This document shows, in pieces, positions 51,939 to 59,878 of a stretch of 64,000 nt of DNA. The stretch comes from M0108 sp964523415 (GTDB lineage: Bacteria; Pseudomonadota; Gammaproteobacteria; Chromatiales; Chromatiaceae): the NCBI GenBank assembly GCA_964523415.1, contig CAZFZB010000001.1:26018-90017 (forward strand), read 5' to 3'. The translations under genes were made by a program, and so were the position numbers. The notes under the pieces are model-generated. The model saw only the letters and a program-made list of their open reading frames with translations, made no database searches and had not been told where the DNA came from. The number at the start of each line of letters is the position of its first letter. Within the stretch, counting starts at the first letter, position 1.

Positions 51939-54605
51939 ATGACGACAGACCCCAACAGCATCAAGACCACCTGCCCCTATTGTGGCGTAGGGTGCGGCAT
52001 CGAGGTCACCCTTGGCGACGGGCCCCCGCAGGTACTTGGCGACCCGGAGCATCCCGCCAATGGTGGACGGCTCTGTTCTAAAGGTGCCGCCCTCGCCGAG
52101 ACCCTCGGCGAGGAGGGTCGGCTACTGTTTCCCCAGATCGAGGGCCGGCGGGTGTCCTGGGACCAGGCCCTGAACCATGTAGCCGAACGGCTTGGGACCC
52201 TCATCGCCACCCATGGTCCGGACGCAATCGCCTTCTACGTATCGGGCCAACTGCTGACCGAAGACTATTACGTAGCCAACAAGCTGATGAAGGGATTCAT
52301 CGGCAGCGCCAACATCGACACCAACTCCCGGCTTTGCATGTCCTCTTCGGTAGCAGGTCACAAGCGTGCCTTCGGTGCCGACATCGTGCCATGCAACTAC
52401 GAGGACCTGGAGTTGGCGGACCTGGTGGTACTCACCGGTTCCAACGCCGCTTGGTGCCACCCGGTGCTCTTCCAGCGCCTGCGGGCGGCGCGGGAGGCGC
52501 GGCCCTGGATGCGGATCGTGGTCATTGACCCCCGCCGCACCGCCACCTGCGATATCGCCGATCTCCATCTACCGCTCGCCCCTGGCACGGACCCCATGTT
52601 GTTCGGCTCCCTGCTCGACTACTTGGACCGCACCGACGCGGTGGACTGGCAATACATCGTGAACCATACCAACGGCTACGCCGAGGCAGTAACCGCGGCG
52701 CGTCAGGAGGGGGATCCGAGCCGCGCGGCGGCAGCGGCATGTGGTCTCGCCGTCGAAGACGTGCTGGAGTTCTTCGAGTGGTTCCGCATCATCGAGAAGA
52801 CGGTCACCGTTTATTCTCAAGGTGTGAATCAATGGTCCTTCGGTACCGATAAGGTCAACGCCATCATTAATTGCCATTTGGCAACCGGACGCATCGGGCG
52901 GCCCGGGATGGGACCCTTCTCCTTCACTGGTCAGCCCAACGCCATGGGAGGGCGCGAGGTCGGCGGTCTCGCCAACCAGCTCGCCGCCCATATGGATTTC
53001 GAGCCCGCCAACGTGGACCGCGTCCGGCGTTTCTGGAACGCGCCCCGGATCGCCACCCAGCCTGGCCTCAAGGCCGTCGAACTCTTCAAGGCTATCGAGG
53101 CCGGCCGCGTCAAGGCGGTATGGATCATGGCTACCAACCCGGCGGTCAGCCTGCCCGACGCGGACCGTTTTCGCGCCGCACTGCAAGGCTGCGAGTTGGT
53201 AGTGGTCTCGGACTGTGTCAAGACCACCGACACCACCCTGTGCGCCCAGGTACTGCTTCCTGCAGCCTCCTGGGGCGAGAAAGAGGGTACCGTGACCAAT
53301 AGCGAGCGGTGTATCTCCCGTCAACGGGCATTCGCCCCCGCACCGGGAGAGGCGAAGCCGGATTGGTGGATCATCACCCGAATGGCACAGCGATTGGGAT
53401 TCGCCGCCGCCTTCCCCTATGCCTCCCCCGCCGATATCTTTCGGGAGCACGCGGCCCTGTCCGGGTTCGAAAACGGAGGGAAACGGGATTTCGACATCGG
53501 CGCACTCGCCCACATCGACGATAGAAGCTACGACTCCCTGTCCCCATTGCAATGGCCAGTAGAGACCCATGCGATCCAGGGTACGCCACGGATGTGCGTT
53601 GACGGCCGGTTCTACACCGCCGATCAGCGCGCACGTTTCATTCCGGTAGACAGGCGTGCCCCTGCCCACCCCACGGACGATAGCTTTCCCCTCGCCCTCA
53701 ATACCGGCCGCATCCGGGATCAGTGGCACACCATGACCCGTACCGCCCGGGCACCCCGCTTGATGGCCCATATCCCTGAACCCTTCGTCGCAATGCATCC
53801 CCAGGACGCGGCCGCGCAGGGTCTCGCCGAAGGAGGCCTGGCGCAAGTGATCAGCCGTCAGGGTAGGATGCAAGGGCGCGTTTGCGTAACCGATACCCAG
53901 AGGCCTGGCACCGTCTTCGTGCCCATGCATTGGAGCGACCAGTTTGCATTGAAGGGCCGTGCTGACAGCGTCACGAATCCGGCCCTGGACCCTATCTCAG
54001 GTCAACCCGAGTTCAAGCACACCCCCGTGCGAGTGATTCCACTCGCCCATTCCTGGCAAGGGTTCCTCTTCACACGCCATGCCATCGCCTTCGGTGAAGA
54101 CCTGGTGTACCGCGTCCTTACGCCGCACGCAGGGGCACACCGTTACGAACTGGCTGGCCTGCGCTGCCCAGACAATTGGGCGATCTGGTCACGCGAACTA
54201 CTGGGCCCGGCCGGAGAATGGCTGGAGCTACAGGACCAGGGACGAGGTTCCTATCGCGGCGCGGTGATTCGCGAGGGCCGGCTTAGCGCCTGTTTCTTCG
54301 TCACCGAATCTGGATGGCTGCCCGAAAGAACCTGGCTCGGCAAGCTATTCTCCGCAACCGCGCTGGATGCGGCCGATCGATCCAGTCTGCTTGCGGGGCG
54401 GCCGGCCGCCGGACGGCCAGATCAAGGCAAGACCGTGTGCGCCTGTTTCAATGTGGGGATGACCACCCTCCTCGCAGGTATCGAATCTGGCCAACTCGTC
54501 AGCGTCGCGACCATCGGCGCTGCGCTCAAGGCAGGAACTAACTGCGGCTCCTGTATCCCAGAGCTGCGGGAAATCCTCCGCACCCACGGCAAACTCGTCG
54601 CCTGA
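51939..54605 (+). CDS. nasA: NasA: assimilatory nitrate reductase, catalytic subunit
   Basis: NasA is a cytoplasmic molybdenum enzyme reducing nitrate to nitrite. The N-terminal [4Fe-4S] site is TCPYCGVGCGIEV with the fourth Cys in RLCSKG (about residues 10-50). The molybdopterin domains follow, with QPNAMGGREVGGLAN near 330. The C-terminus (about 825-885) carries a BFD-type [2Fe-2S] domain (CACFNVGMTT, NCGSCIPE), as in several proteobacterial NasA. 888 residues. No separate NasB/NasC reductase follows, so the electron donor is encoded elsewhere or is a free ferredoxin. Confidence 0.95.
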   Translation: MTTDPNSIKTTCPYCGVGCGIEVTLGDGPPQVLGDPEHPANGGRLCSKGAALAETLGEEGRLLFPQIEGRRVSWDQALNHVAERLGTLIATHGPDAIAFYVSGQLLTEDYYVANKLMKGFIGSANIDTNSRLCMSSSVAGHKRAFGADIVPCNYEDLELADLVVLTGSNAAWCHPVLFQRLRAAREARPWMRIVVIDPRRTATCDIADLHLPLAPGTDPMLFGSLLDYLDRTDAVDWQYIVNHTNGYAEAVTAARQEGDPSRAAAAACGLAVEDVLEFFEWFRIIEKTVTVYSQGVNQWSFGTDKVNAIINCHLATGRIGRPGMGPFSFTGQPNAMGGREVGGLANQLAAHMDFEPANVDRVRRFWNAPRIATQPGLKAVELFKAIEAGRVKAVWIMATNPAVSLPDADRFRAALQGCELVVVSDCVKTTDTTLCAQVLLPAASWGEKEGTVTNSERCISRQRAFAPAPGEAKPDWWIITRMAQRLGFAAAFPYASPADIFREHAALSGFENGGKRDFDIGALAHIDDRSYDSLSPLQWPVETHAIQGTPRMCVDGRFYTADQRARFIPVDRRAPAHPTDDSFPLALNTGRIRDQWHTMTRTARAPRLMAHIPEPFVAMHPQDAAAQGLAEGGLAQVISRQGRMQGRVCVTDTQRPGTVFVPMHWSDQFALKGRADSVTNPALDPISGQPEFKHTPVRVIPLAHSWQGFLFTRHAIAFGEDLVYRVLTPHAGAHRYELAGLRCPDNWAIWSRELLGPAGEWLELQDQGRGSYRGAVIREGRLSACFFVTESGWLPERTWLGKLFSATALDAADRSSLLAGRPAAGRPDQGKTVCACFNVGMTTLLAGIESGQLVSVATIGAALKAGTNCGSCIPELREILRTHGKLVA

Positions 54606-54616
54606 AGGTATGAGAG

Positions 54617-54742
54617 ATGAAGCAAGACCGTGATGACGCGATCGCATCGATCCTTGAAACCCGTGTCCCAGGCAATCGCTCAGCCAGCCACCACCCGACG
54701 CTGCAGATGACTACCCACGAGGCTCGAAAACCCTATGCCTGA
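54617..54742 (+). CDS. Possible tiny gene after nasA, 41 aa
   Basis: An ATG 12 bases after the nasA stop, with GAAGG upstream, opens a frame of 41 codons rich in polar residues (MKQDRDDAIASILETRVPGN). Its stop overlaps the start of the next small frame. No similarity is recognised. It may be a remnant of a longer gene or not translated at all. Confidence 0.25.
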   Translation: MKQDRDDAIASILETRVPGNRSASHHPTLQMTTHEARKPYA

Positions 54743-54920
54743 CCACACCCCCACAGACCTCCAGCGTGAGGATTTTGAAAAGGCCTTGGCCGAGATCGGA
54801 ACCTACCTCGATATCAGCGTGGCAGATCTGATGGAAATCGCGAGCAGAGCTAGGCGACACGCCTGCCAGCGGGCAGAGGGTCAAAGGCCAATGGAATCAT
54901 TTAGGAGCCAGCCGTCCTAA
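54735..54920 (+). CDS. Small protein of unknown function, 61 aa
   Basis: The frame encodes a mostly helical, acidic peptide: REDFEKALAEIGTYLDISV followed by ADLMEIASRARRHA. This pattern recalls short N-terminal modules or stand-alone proteins in other sulfur-oxidising bacteria, but I cannot name it. GAGG lies 12 bases upstream, further than ideal. It would be the last gene of the nitrate unit, overlapping the 41-codon frame before it. Confidence 0.45.
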   Translation: MPDHTPTDLQREDFEKALAEIGTYLDISVADLMEIASRARRHACQRAEGQRPMESFRSQPS

Positions 54921-55329
54921 CCCCTCGAAATGGAAACCCCACTGGTCATGGCGGCACGGATTCTTCTGGAACCGTGCCTCGACGTTCTGATCAGTCACGG
55001 CGAGCCATTGCAGACCTCGGGACCGACCCGGCGTGCCCTGCCAATACCCTATGGCGGGCCCTGGGGATCCTGGTCGAAACTGGCGATACCGCCCTAGCCA
55101 GGCTCAGGTGAAATTGGGTCTGCGGTATCGAAGAGTGAGAGAAGCGCTAAATCCGTGGCACGTCACCGGAGGGTTTCGCCGGTTGCGGAACCCCGCAAAC
55201 CAAGCACCGGCCAGACCATGACGGTTAGCCTTGGTTCCTTATCTGGCGCTCAATGCAGCCATGCCACCCTACAGGGGCGGAAAAGTCAGCTGGGCTTGAG
55301 CCCAGCGTTCAATATAGCCAGCGACGAGA
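54921..55329. other. 409-base stretch without a supported gene
   Basis: Only short overlapping frames occur. One plus-strand frame between about 54950 and 55108 reads like a broken fragment (TLWRALGILVETGDTALARL) ending at a stop, possibly decayed coding sequence. No terminator with a T-run was found after the nitrate genes. Confidence 0.4.
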
Positions 55330-55776
55330 TCAGGCCGCTATCTTGGCGCACTCCTTGGCGCAAGCTTCGCAAGCGTCCATGCAGTCCTTGCACTCCTGGT
55401 GCTTATCAGCATGAACCTTGCATGCATCCTGACATGCCTTACAGCTGTCTTGGGCGATCTTGGCCATGGCGGGAAGGTAGGGCGATTGTTGCGCGGCCAG
55501 GTCGTGGACCGCCTGGCAAATGGACAGCATTTGATTGACGTTGGTGGCGCACTCCGCCATGGACTTGTCGCCCTCGCCAAGGAGGGTAATGCAATGGGCA
55601 AGACAGACCTCACCGGCATTCATACAATTGCCGGCCGAGTCGATTAGCGCCTGATGCCTGTTTACGCCATGGTGATGCATGTGTTCGTGATCCGCCGAGG
55701 TCTCTGCCACGGCGCTACCCGCCATCGCGGCGGCTGCTAGCATCGTCAGACTTCCTAGAGCCGTTCTTCTATCCAC
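55330..55776 (-). CDS. Tat-exported copper storage protein (Csp1 type)
   Basis: Csp proteins are four-helix bundles that bind many Cu(I) ions through inward cysteines. The N-terminus has a twin-arginine signal DRRTALGSLTMLAAAAMAG, then a His-rich segment (HEHMHHHGVNRH). The mature part has 13 cysteines, in CxxxC-like patterns (CKACQDACKVHADKHQ, CKDCMDACEACAKEC), the number found in the described methanotroph Csp1. The GTG at 55776 has GGAGG eight bases upstream and places the twin arginine at the very start; an in-frame ATG at 55923 would bury it. About 148 residues. Expected location is the periplasm. Confidence 0.9.
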   Translation of the reverse strand: MDRRTALGSLTMLAAAAMAGSAVAETSADHEHMHHHGVNRHQALIDSAGNCMNAGEVCLAHCITLLGEGDKSMAECATNVNQMLSICQAVHDLAAQQSPYLPAMAKIAQDSCKACQDACKVHADKHQECKDCMDACEACAKECAKIAA

Positions 55777-55999
55777 CTGGAGTTCCTCCGTATTCTGCCC
55801 CGCTTGCCGAGGTAACGGTGATTCGCCACAACCCCGGGGCATTGGGGTCGGCGGCGCGCAACCAATGTTAGGGTGATGTGGCCAGACCGTGCAAGCCTGC
55901 CTGCGACCAAGGAAATCCATCAAATCGGAGGTTCTAGCAGACCTGCATCCCGGCTAAGGCAAGGGGAACCGGATTGACGGAGTCAAATGCGACAGAGTT

Positions 56000-56474
56000 G
56001 CCGACCAAGCGGCCGAGGTGGCCCAGTATGTCAGTGACCAACCCAAATTCTGATAGGTCTTGGTGGTGGCGTTCCCAAGAATTTGATGAGGCCGTGCGTG
56101 ATGTGGTAGGCGGCCCAGAATCTATTGAACGGATGCATCCCGTCGACGGGTGGTCACTGGTAGCCAAGTAGCGGCCAGTGAGCCCCTGACCGTCCACAGA
56201 ACGCCTTGGCGGTCTTGCAGGGCGAAATCGCGAGGCGACGCTCGAGGAAGCCCTGGACATAGGCAGTGGATTTCTGGGGGAGGACCGCGACGGAGACCCA
56301 GCGGGTGGCTTGATCGAGAGCAACGAAAAGACTGCGACGAATCGCCTCGTCGGGCGGCCGCGGTAGGAACCTCACATCAACAGGGACGAAACTCGGGCCA
56401 GTTGTTACTGCACTTCTGAGGAGCGGTCCTGGCGGCCTCCTCGCCCGGCTGCAGGCCCCGCAAGTCGGAGACAC
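56000..56474 (-). pseudogene. Remains of an IS481-like transposase
   Basis: One minus-strand frame (56154-56474) contains PVDVRFLPRPPDEAIRRSLF and VALDQATRWVSVAVLPQKS, closely matching the start of the integrase core (DDE domain) of IS481-type transposases. The expected DNGKxF motif appears only as a corrupted TAKAFCGR. Fragments in another frame further down (FNRFWAAYHITHGL) may be the continuation. Stops and frame changes show it is dead. No terminal inverted repeats were recognised. Confidence 0.65.
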
Positions 56475-56747
56475 CTAAGCTCTACCAACCTCCCTCCCAC
56501 AAGGCCCGCCCTAAACCAGGGGGCCTTCGTTCAGTAACTCCTCCTTCGGTTCCTGGGGACCGCTATGTAACCAGAAGCGGGACTGCCTGCAACCGATTCC
56601 AGGCCAGTCCTGGCGCGGGCGCGATAAACCCACCGGTAGAGGCAAGCTCTGAAATACCGCGGCAGCGACCCGGGTTGCAAGGCGAGCCCCTTTCAAGCCA
56701 TGATGGGGATCCTGTTTTATCACCCCAACCTTGGAATCTCCGCCATC

Positions 56748-57413
56748 ATGTCGAACGAAACCAACGTAACCTGGCATGAACATCAGGTTACGCGCGAGCG
56801 CCGCGAGGCCCTGCACGGTCACCGCGGCTGTGTGATCTGGTTCACGGGCCTGAGCGGCTCGGGCAAGAGCACCATCGCCAATACCCTGGATCATCGCCTC
56901 CACGGCTTAGGGATGCACAGCGCCGTCCTGGATGGTGACAATGTGCGCCACGGTCTCAACGCCGGACCGGCCATGCTGCGCGATACCCATGGTCAGGATT
57001 TTGCCAACCGCTTCGGTCTCGGTTTTTCAGCCATCGACCGTGAGGAAAACATTCGCCGTATCGGCGCCGTGGCACAGCTTTTCTGCGAGGCGGGCCTCAT
57101 CGCCCTGACTGCCTTCATCAGTCCCTACCGCATCGATCGCGACCGTATTCGCAGCACCTTACGCCCAGGTGAATTCATCGAGATCTTTGTTGACACCCCC
57201 ATCGAGATCTGCGAACGCCGAGACCCCAAGGGTCTTTATAAGAAGGCCAGGGCTGGCGAACTCAAGGGCTTCACCGGCATCGATGATCCCTACGAGGCAC
57301 CTCATGCCCCGGAGCTGGTGCTGGCCGGCGGCGAACAGACCCCGGACCAACTCGCCGAGACCGTCATCGATCACCTCATCCTGAAGGAAATCATTCCGCC
57401 GCGGAGAGGCTGA
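56748..57413 (+). CDS. cysC: Adenylylsulfate (APS) kinase, variant with an insertion
   Basis: CysC phosphorylates APS to PAPS. Walker A is GLSGSGKSTIAN (about residues 33-44); DGDNVRHGLN (about 63-72) binds APS, and FISPYR and GLYKKARAGELKGFTGIDDPYE follow (the latter read as GLYKKARAGELKG then FTGIDDPYE). Compared with E. coli CysC, about 15 extra residues (AMLRDTHGQDFANRF) stand between the APS-binding motif and ENIRRIG; similar insertions occur in other bacterial APS kinases. The ATG at 56748 is preferred; one at 56700 adds 16 residues. About 221 residues. No cysDN or other sulfur gene is adjacent. Confidence 0.92.
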   Translation: MSNETNVTWHEHQVTRERREALHGHRGCVIWFTGLSGSGKSTIANTLDHRLHGLGMHSAVLDGDNVRHGLNAGPAMLRDTHGQDFANRFGLGFSAIDREENIRRIGAVAQLFCEAGLIALTAFISPYRIDRDRIRSTLRPGEFIEIFVDTPIEICERRDPKGLYKKARAGELKGFTGIDDPYEAPHAPELVLAGGEQTPDQLAETVIDHLILKEIIPPRRG

Positions 57414-57951
57414 AGGTCTTGGCGGTGGCCTGAGGGGAGGGGCAGTATCGGGACGCTAACGCCCTGCCCCTAGCCCCGTCCTACAGGGATGCGTTCACGC
57501 CTATGGTCATGGCTAAGCTTCGCCCACTAGGTTCAGGGGGGCATCAAGGGCGAGGTAGAGTCACCGCGCGGGGCATTCTGAATCGGCTCTCCAAGCGCCG
57601 GATAGGGCTGGACCCCTTTCGGGGCTGGGTGGAGTTAGGGCTATAGCGCCAAACCCTGAGACAAGTCGCGGCGGGGGCCGCCGGACCAGGACCCGCCTTG
57701 AAACACTGGAACCCAAATGGTGGCGTGCCACCGATTGGTTGGAGGCAAACCTCGCCGCAGAAGCGCCATAACGCTGCTGGGTCTGGGTCAAGTCACGCCC
57801 ACCTCTCTCGCCAAACCCCATCTCCCGCGCACGATAAACCCATGAGACAGCCATCCCCTTCAAACAGCAGCACCCCAGGTCATGACCCTGGATGCGGTCT
57901 TGAGTCACCCGCTTTAGGTGAACAGGCTGGATTCGGGAGCCGAAATCCCTC
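57414..57951. other. 538-base stretch without a supported gene
   Basis: A hairpin shortly after cysC (GGGGCAG pairing with CTGCCCC, near 57438-57470) lacks a T-run. A 130-codon minus-strand frame (57561-57953) has unlikely composition and no similarity. No jetA, jetB or jetC sequence is present upstream of the JetD-like gene. Confidence 0.45.
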
Positions 57952-59333
57952 ATGAGCCAGGTCGCCCGTGCCCTCCTGCTTAAACTCCTGGCGCAGGTAG
58001 ACCGGGGCGGCCGGGACTCAGTCCCAATCGGCGACCGCTCCGCCCATGCCTACTTTGAAATATCCGATGAGGGGGAACGCGACGCCCTCCATGCCTATCT
58101 GACCAATGCCGAGGCCGCAGGTTGTGTTAGGTTGGAATGGGGTCGACGCACGGCCCCCCCGGACCTGCGACGCATCCGCATCCAGGACCCGGACCTCCTT
58201 GCGGCCTGGTTGGGCGTTTCCCGGACCTCCGTCCAGGCGCGTACCATCAGCCAGGCCTTGGCCATACCCATGGCCGATGCCCCTGGCTGGCTCAGAGACG
58301 CCTTCGCCGAGTCCCTGGCCCAGTGGCGGCTGGGTCATAGCCCCTTTCGTATCCCGCCTGCCGAAGCCGCCACCGCCATCAACCTGTTTCGAATCGCCCG
58401 CGCCATCGTGGCAGGTGAGCAGGAGGAGCTCGATCTGCGCCGTTTCAGCATCCGGCTGCTGGGAGATCCCGGGGCCGTCGAACCCCTGCTAGGCCGGCTG
58501 GTCGGACTGCTGCGACGAAATCCTGACTGGGCCCATTGGCGAGAGGACACTGACCTCTGCCATGCCCTGGGACTCGAGAAATTTCCGCCTGCCCTCTACA
58601 TCAAGGGTCCCCTGATCCTGACCTACAGTGGCACCGAGTGGGATCTGACTCCCCTGCGACCCTATGTCGCCCTGTCACCGGACGCCGTCGACCGTATCCG
58701 GGCCAGCGCCCCTNNNNNNNNNNNNNNNNNNNNNNNNNNNNNNNNNNNNNNNNNNNNNNNNNNNNNNNNNNNNNNNNNNNNNNNNNNNNNNNNNNNNNNN
58801 NNNNNNNNNNNNNACCCTATGTCGCCCTGTCACCGGACGCCGTCGACCGTATCCGGGCCAGCGCCCCTGCCCCTTACCTGCTGACCATCGAGAACTTGAC
58901 CAGCTTCCAGCGCCAGGTGAGGGAGATCGAGGACGCGGGCATCGTGATCTACACCGCCGGCTACCCCGCCCCGGCCCTGGTTCGGGTGCTTGGTCAACTG
59001 GACCAGGATCTGCCGGTTCCTTGCCCCTTCTATCACTGGGGTGACCGGGACATCGAAGGCCTCCATATCTTGGGCAAGGTCGTGACGGCCTGCCCCCGAC
59101 ACTCCATCACGCCCCACCTCATGACCATCCCGCACCCCCTAGGCAGCCCGGGTATCAGCGGCTGGAGCCACGACGAGCGCCGGTCTTTAGAAGAAGTGAT
59201 CGTCAAAGGCGGTATCGTGGGGGACATGGCCAGGGAATGGGTCCAGCGGAACCTGGCCAAACTGGATCAGGAGGTCCTGAACCCCTGCAGCCCCGCGGCA
59301 AGCGAGCAACCCCTTCCCGGACCCTTGTCTTGA
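57952..59333 (+). CDS. JetD-like protein (Wadjet topoisomerase-VI-like subunit), orphan; split by a false gap
   Basis: The C-terminal half carries LLTIENLTSFQRQV and PFYHWGDRDIEGLHIL, matching the Toprim-like region of JetD, the nuclease subunit of Wadjet plasmid defence. The N-terminal part (about 1-220) is alpha-helical and less conserved. The gap at 58714-58813 is flanked by the same 55 bases; collapsing one copy and the N run joins both parts in one frame of 408 codons, the size of typical JetD. No JetA, JetB or JetC (SMC-like complex) lies nearby, so a standard Wadjet system is not complete here. Alternative: a stand-alone housekeeping relative. Confidence 0.78.
58659..58868 (+). repeat. 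55-base identical ends around an assembly gap
   Basis: Bases 58659-58713 and 58814-58868 are identical, separated by exactly 100 N. An overlap of 55 is a common k-mer size in short-read assembly. It is an artefact of two contigs that overlap but were not merged, not a biological repeat. Confidence 0.9.
58714..58813. other. 100-N assembly gap (spurious)
   Basis: This is a placeholder run inside the JetD-like gene. Because the flanks overlap by 55 bases, the true sequence most likely has no missing bases here. Confidence 0.9.
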
Positions 59334-59363
59334 ACGAAGAGGCGAGATCAATACACCGGCGAC

Positions 59364-59795
59364 CTATTGGTCGGCGCGCTTATCGATCCAGGCAATGACC
59401 TCGTCGATCTTGTCCTGCTTGGCAGGGTCGATACGCTTGGCCTCCTCCAGGGCGGAACGGGCTTGACCATAATGACCGCCATGCAGATAGGCCATGGCCA
59501 TGCCGACGAAGGCGTCGGCATTATTGGCGTCCAGGCTAATAGCACGCTGAAAGCTCTGAATACTGGTCCTATAGTCCTGACTCATGAGTTGTGCTCCACC
59601 CAGGCGTTGAAAGGCCCTTGAGGAATTCGGCTCGGCGACCACCGCCTGTTGCAGGATGGCAAGCGCCTCAGGTAGTTTGCCTTCGGACAGAAGGGCCTCA
59701 CCCTGTTGCAGCAGGCTGGGATCCTCGGCGGCGATCAGAGGGAGGGTGAGGCACAAGAACAGGGAGGCAACTAGTGAAGGGAAGTTCATGACCAT
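59364..59795 (-). CDS. Exported TPR-repeat protein
   Basis: The N-terminal signal peptide (MVMNFPSLVASLFLCLTLPL, cleaved after LIAA) is followed by about three tetratricopeptide repeats (about 30-135: ALLSEGKLPEALAILQQAV; SRAFQRLGGAQLMSQDYRTS; ADAFVGMAMAYLHGGHYGQA). It would be a periplasmic protein-interaction module. The ATG at 59795 has GGAG five bases upstream; the next ATG six bases later is equally possible. It follows the octahaem cytochrome gene by 83 bases on the same strand and may serve its maturation or complex. Confidence 0.85.
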   Translation of the reverse strand: MVMNFPSLVASLFLCLTLPLIAAEDPSLLQQGEALLSEGKLPEALAILQQAVVAEPNSSRAFQRLGGAQLMSQDYRTSIQSFQRAISLDANNADAFVGMAMAYLHGGHYGQARSALEEAKRIDPAKQDKIDEVIAWIDKRADQ

Positions 59796-59878
59796 AGCTT
59801 CTCCATAAATGAAAAATCCCGCGGGGGACCACACCGGGCCCCGCGCAGGATCTTTTTCGATTGCGATCTAGGACAGGC

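Noticed and set aside
52569..53930. 453-codon open frame antisense to nasA
   Set aside because: Same reason: mirrors the codon structure of nasA and has no family features.
55974..56171. 65-codon plus-strand frame (ends GWSLVAK)
   Set aside because: Lies opposite the transposase remains, lacks a ribosome site, and is more simply explained as a shadow of degraded IS sequence.
57561..57953. 130-codon minus-strand frame before the JetD-like gene
   Set aside because: Arg/Ser/Pro-rich, no ribosome site and no similarity; considered as a lost jetC fragment but nothing in it resembles an SMC protein.
58659..58868. Biological direct repeat or duplication inside the JetD-like gene
   Set aside because: Exact identity of 55 bases on both edges of a 100-N run is the signature of unmerged overlapping contigs.
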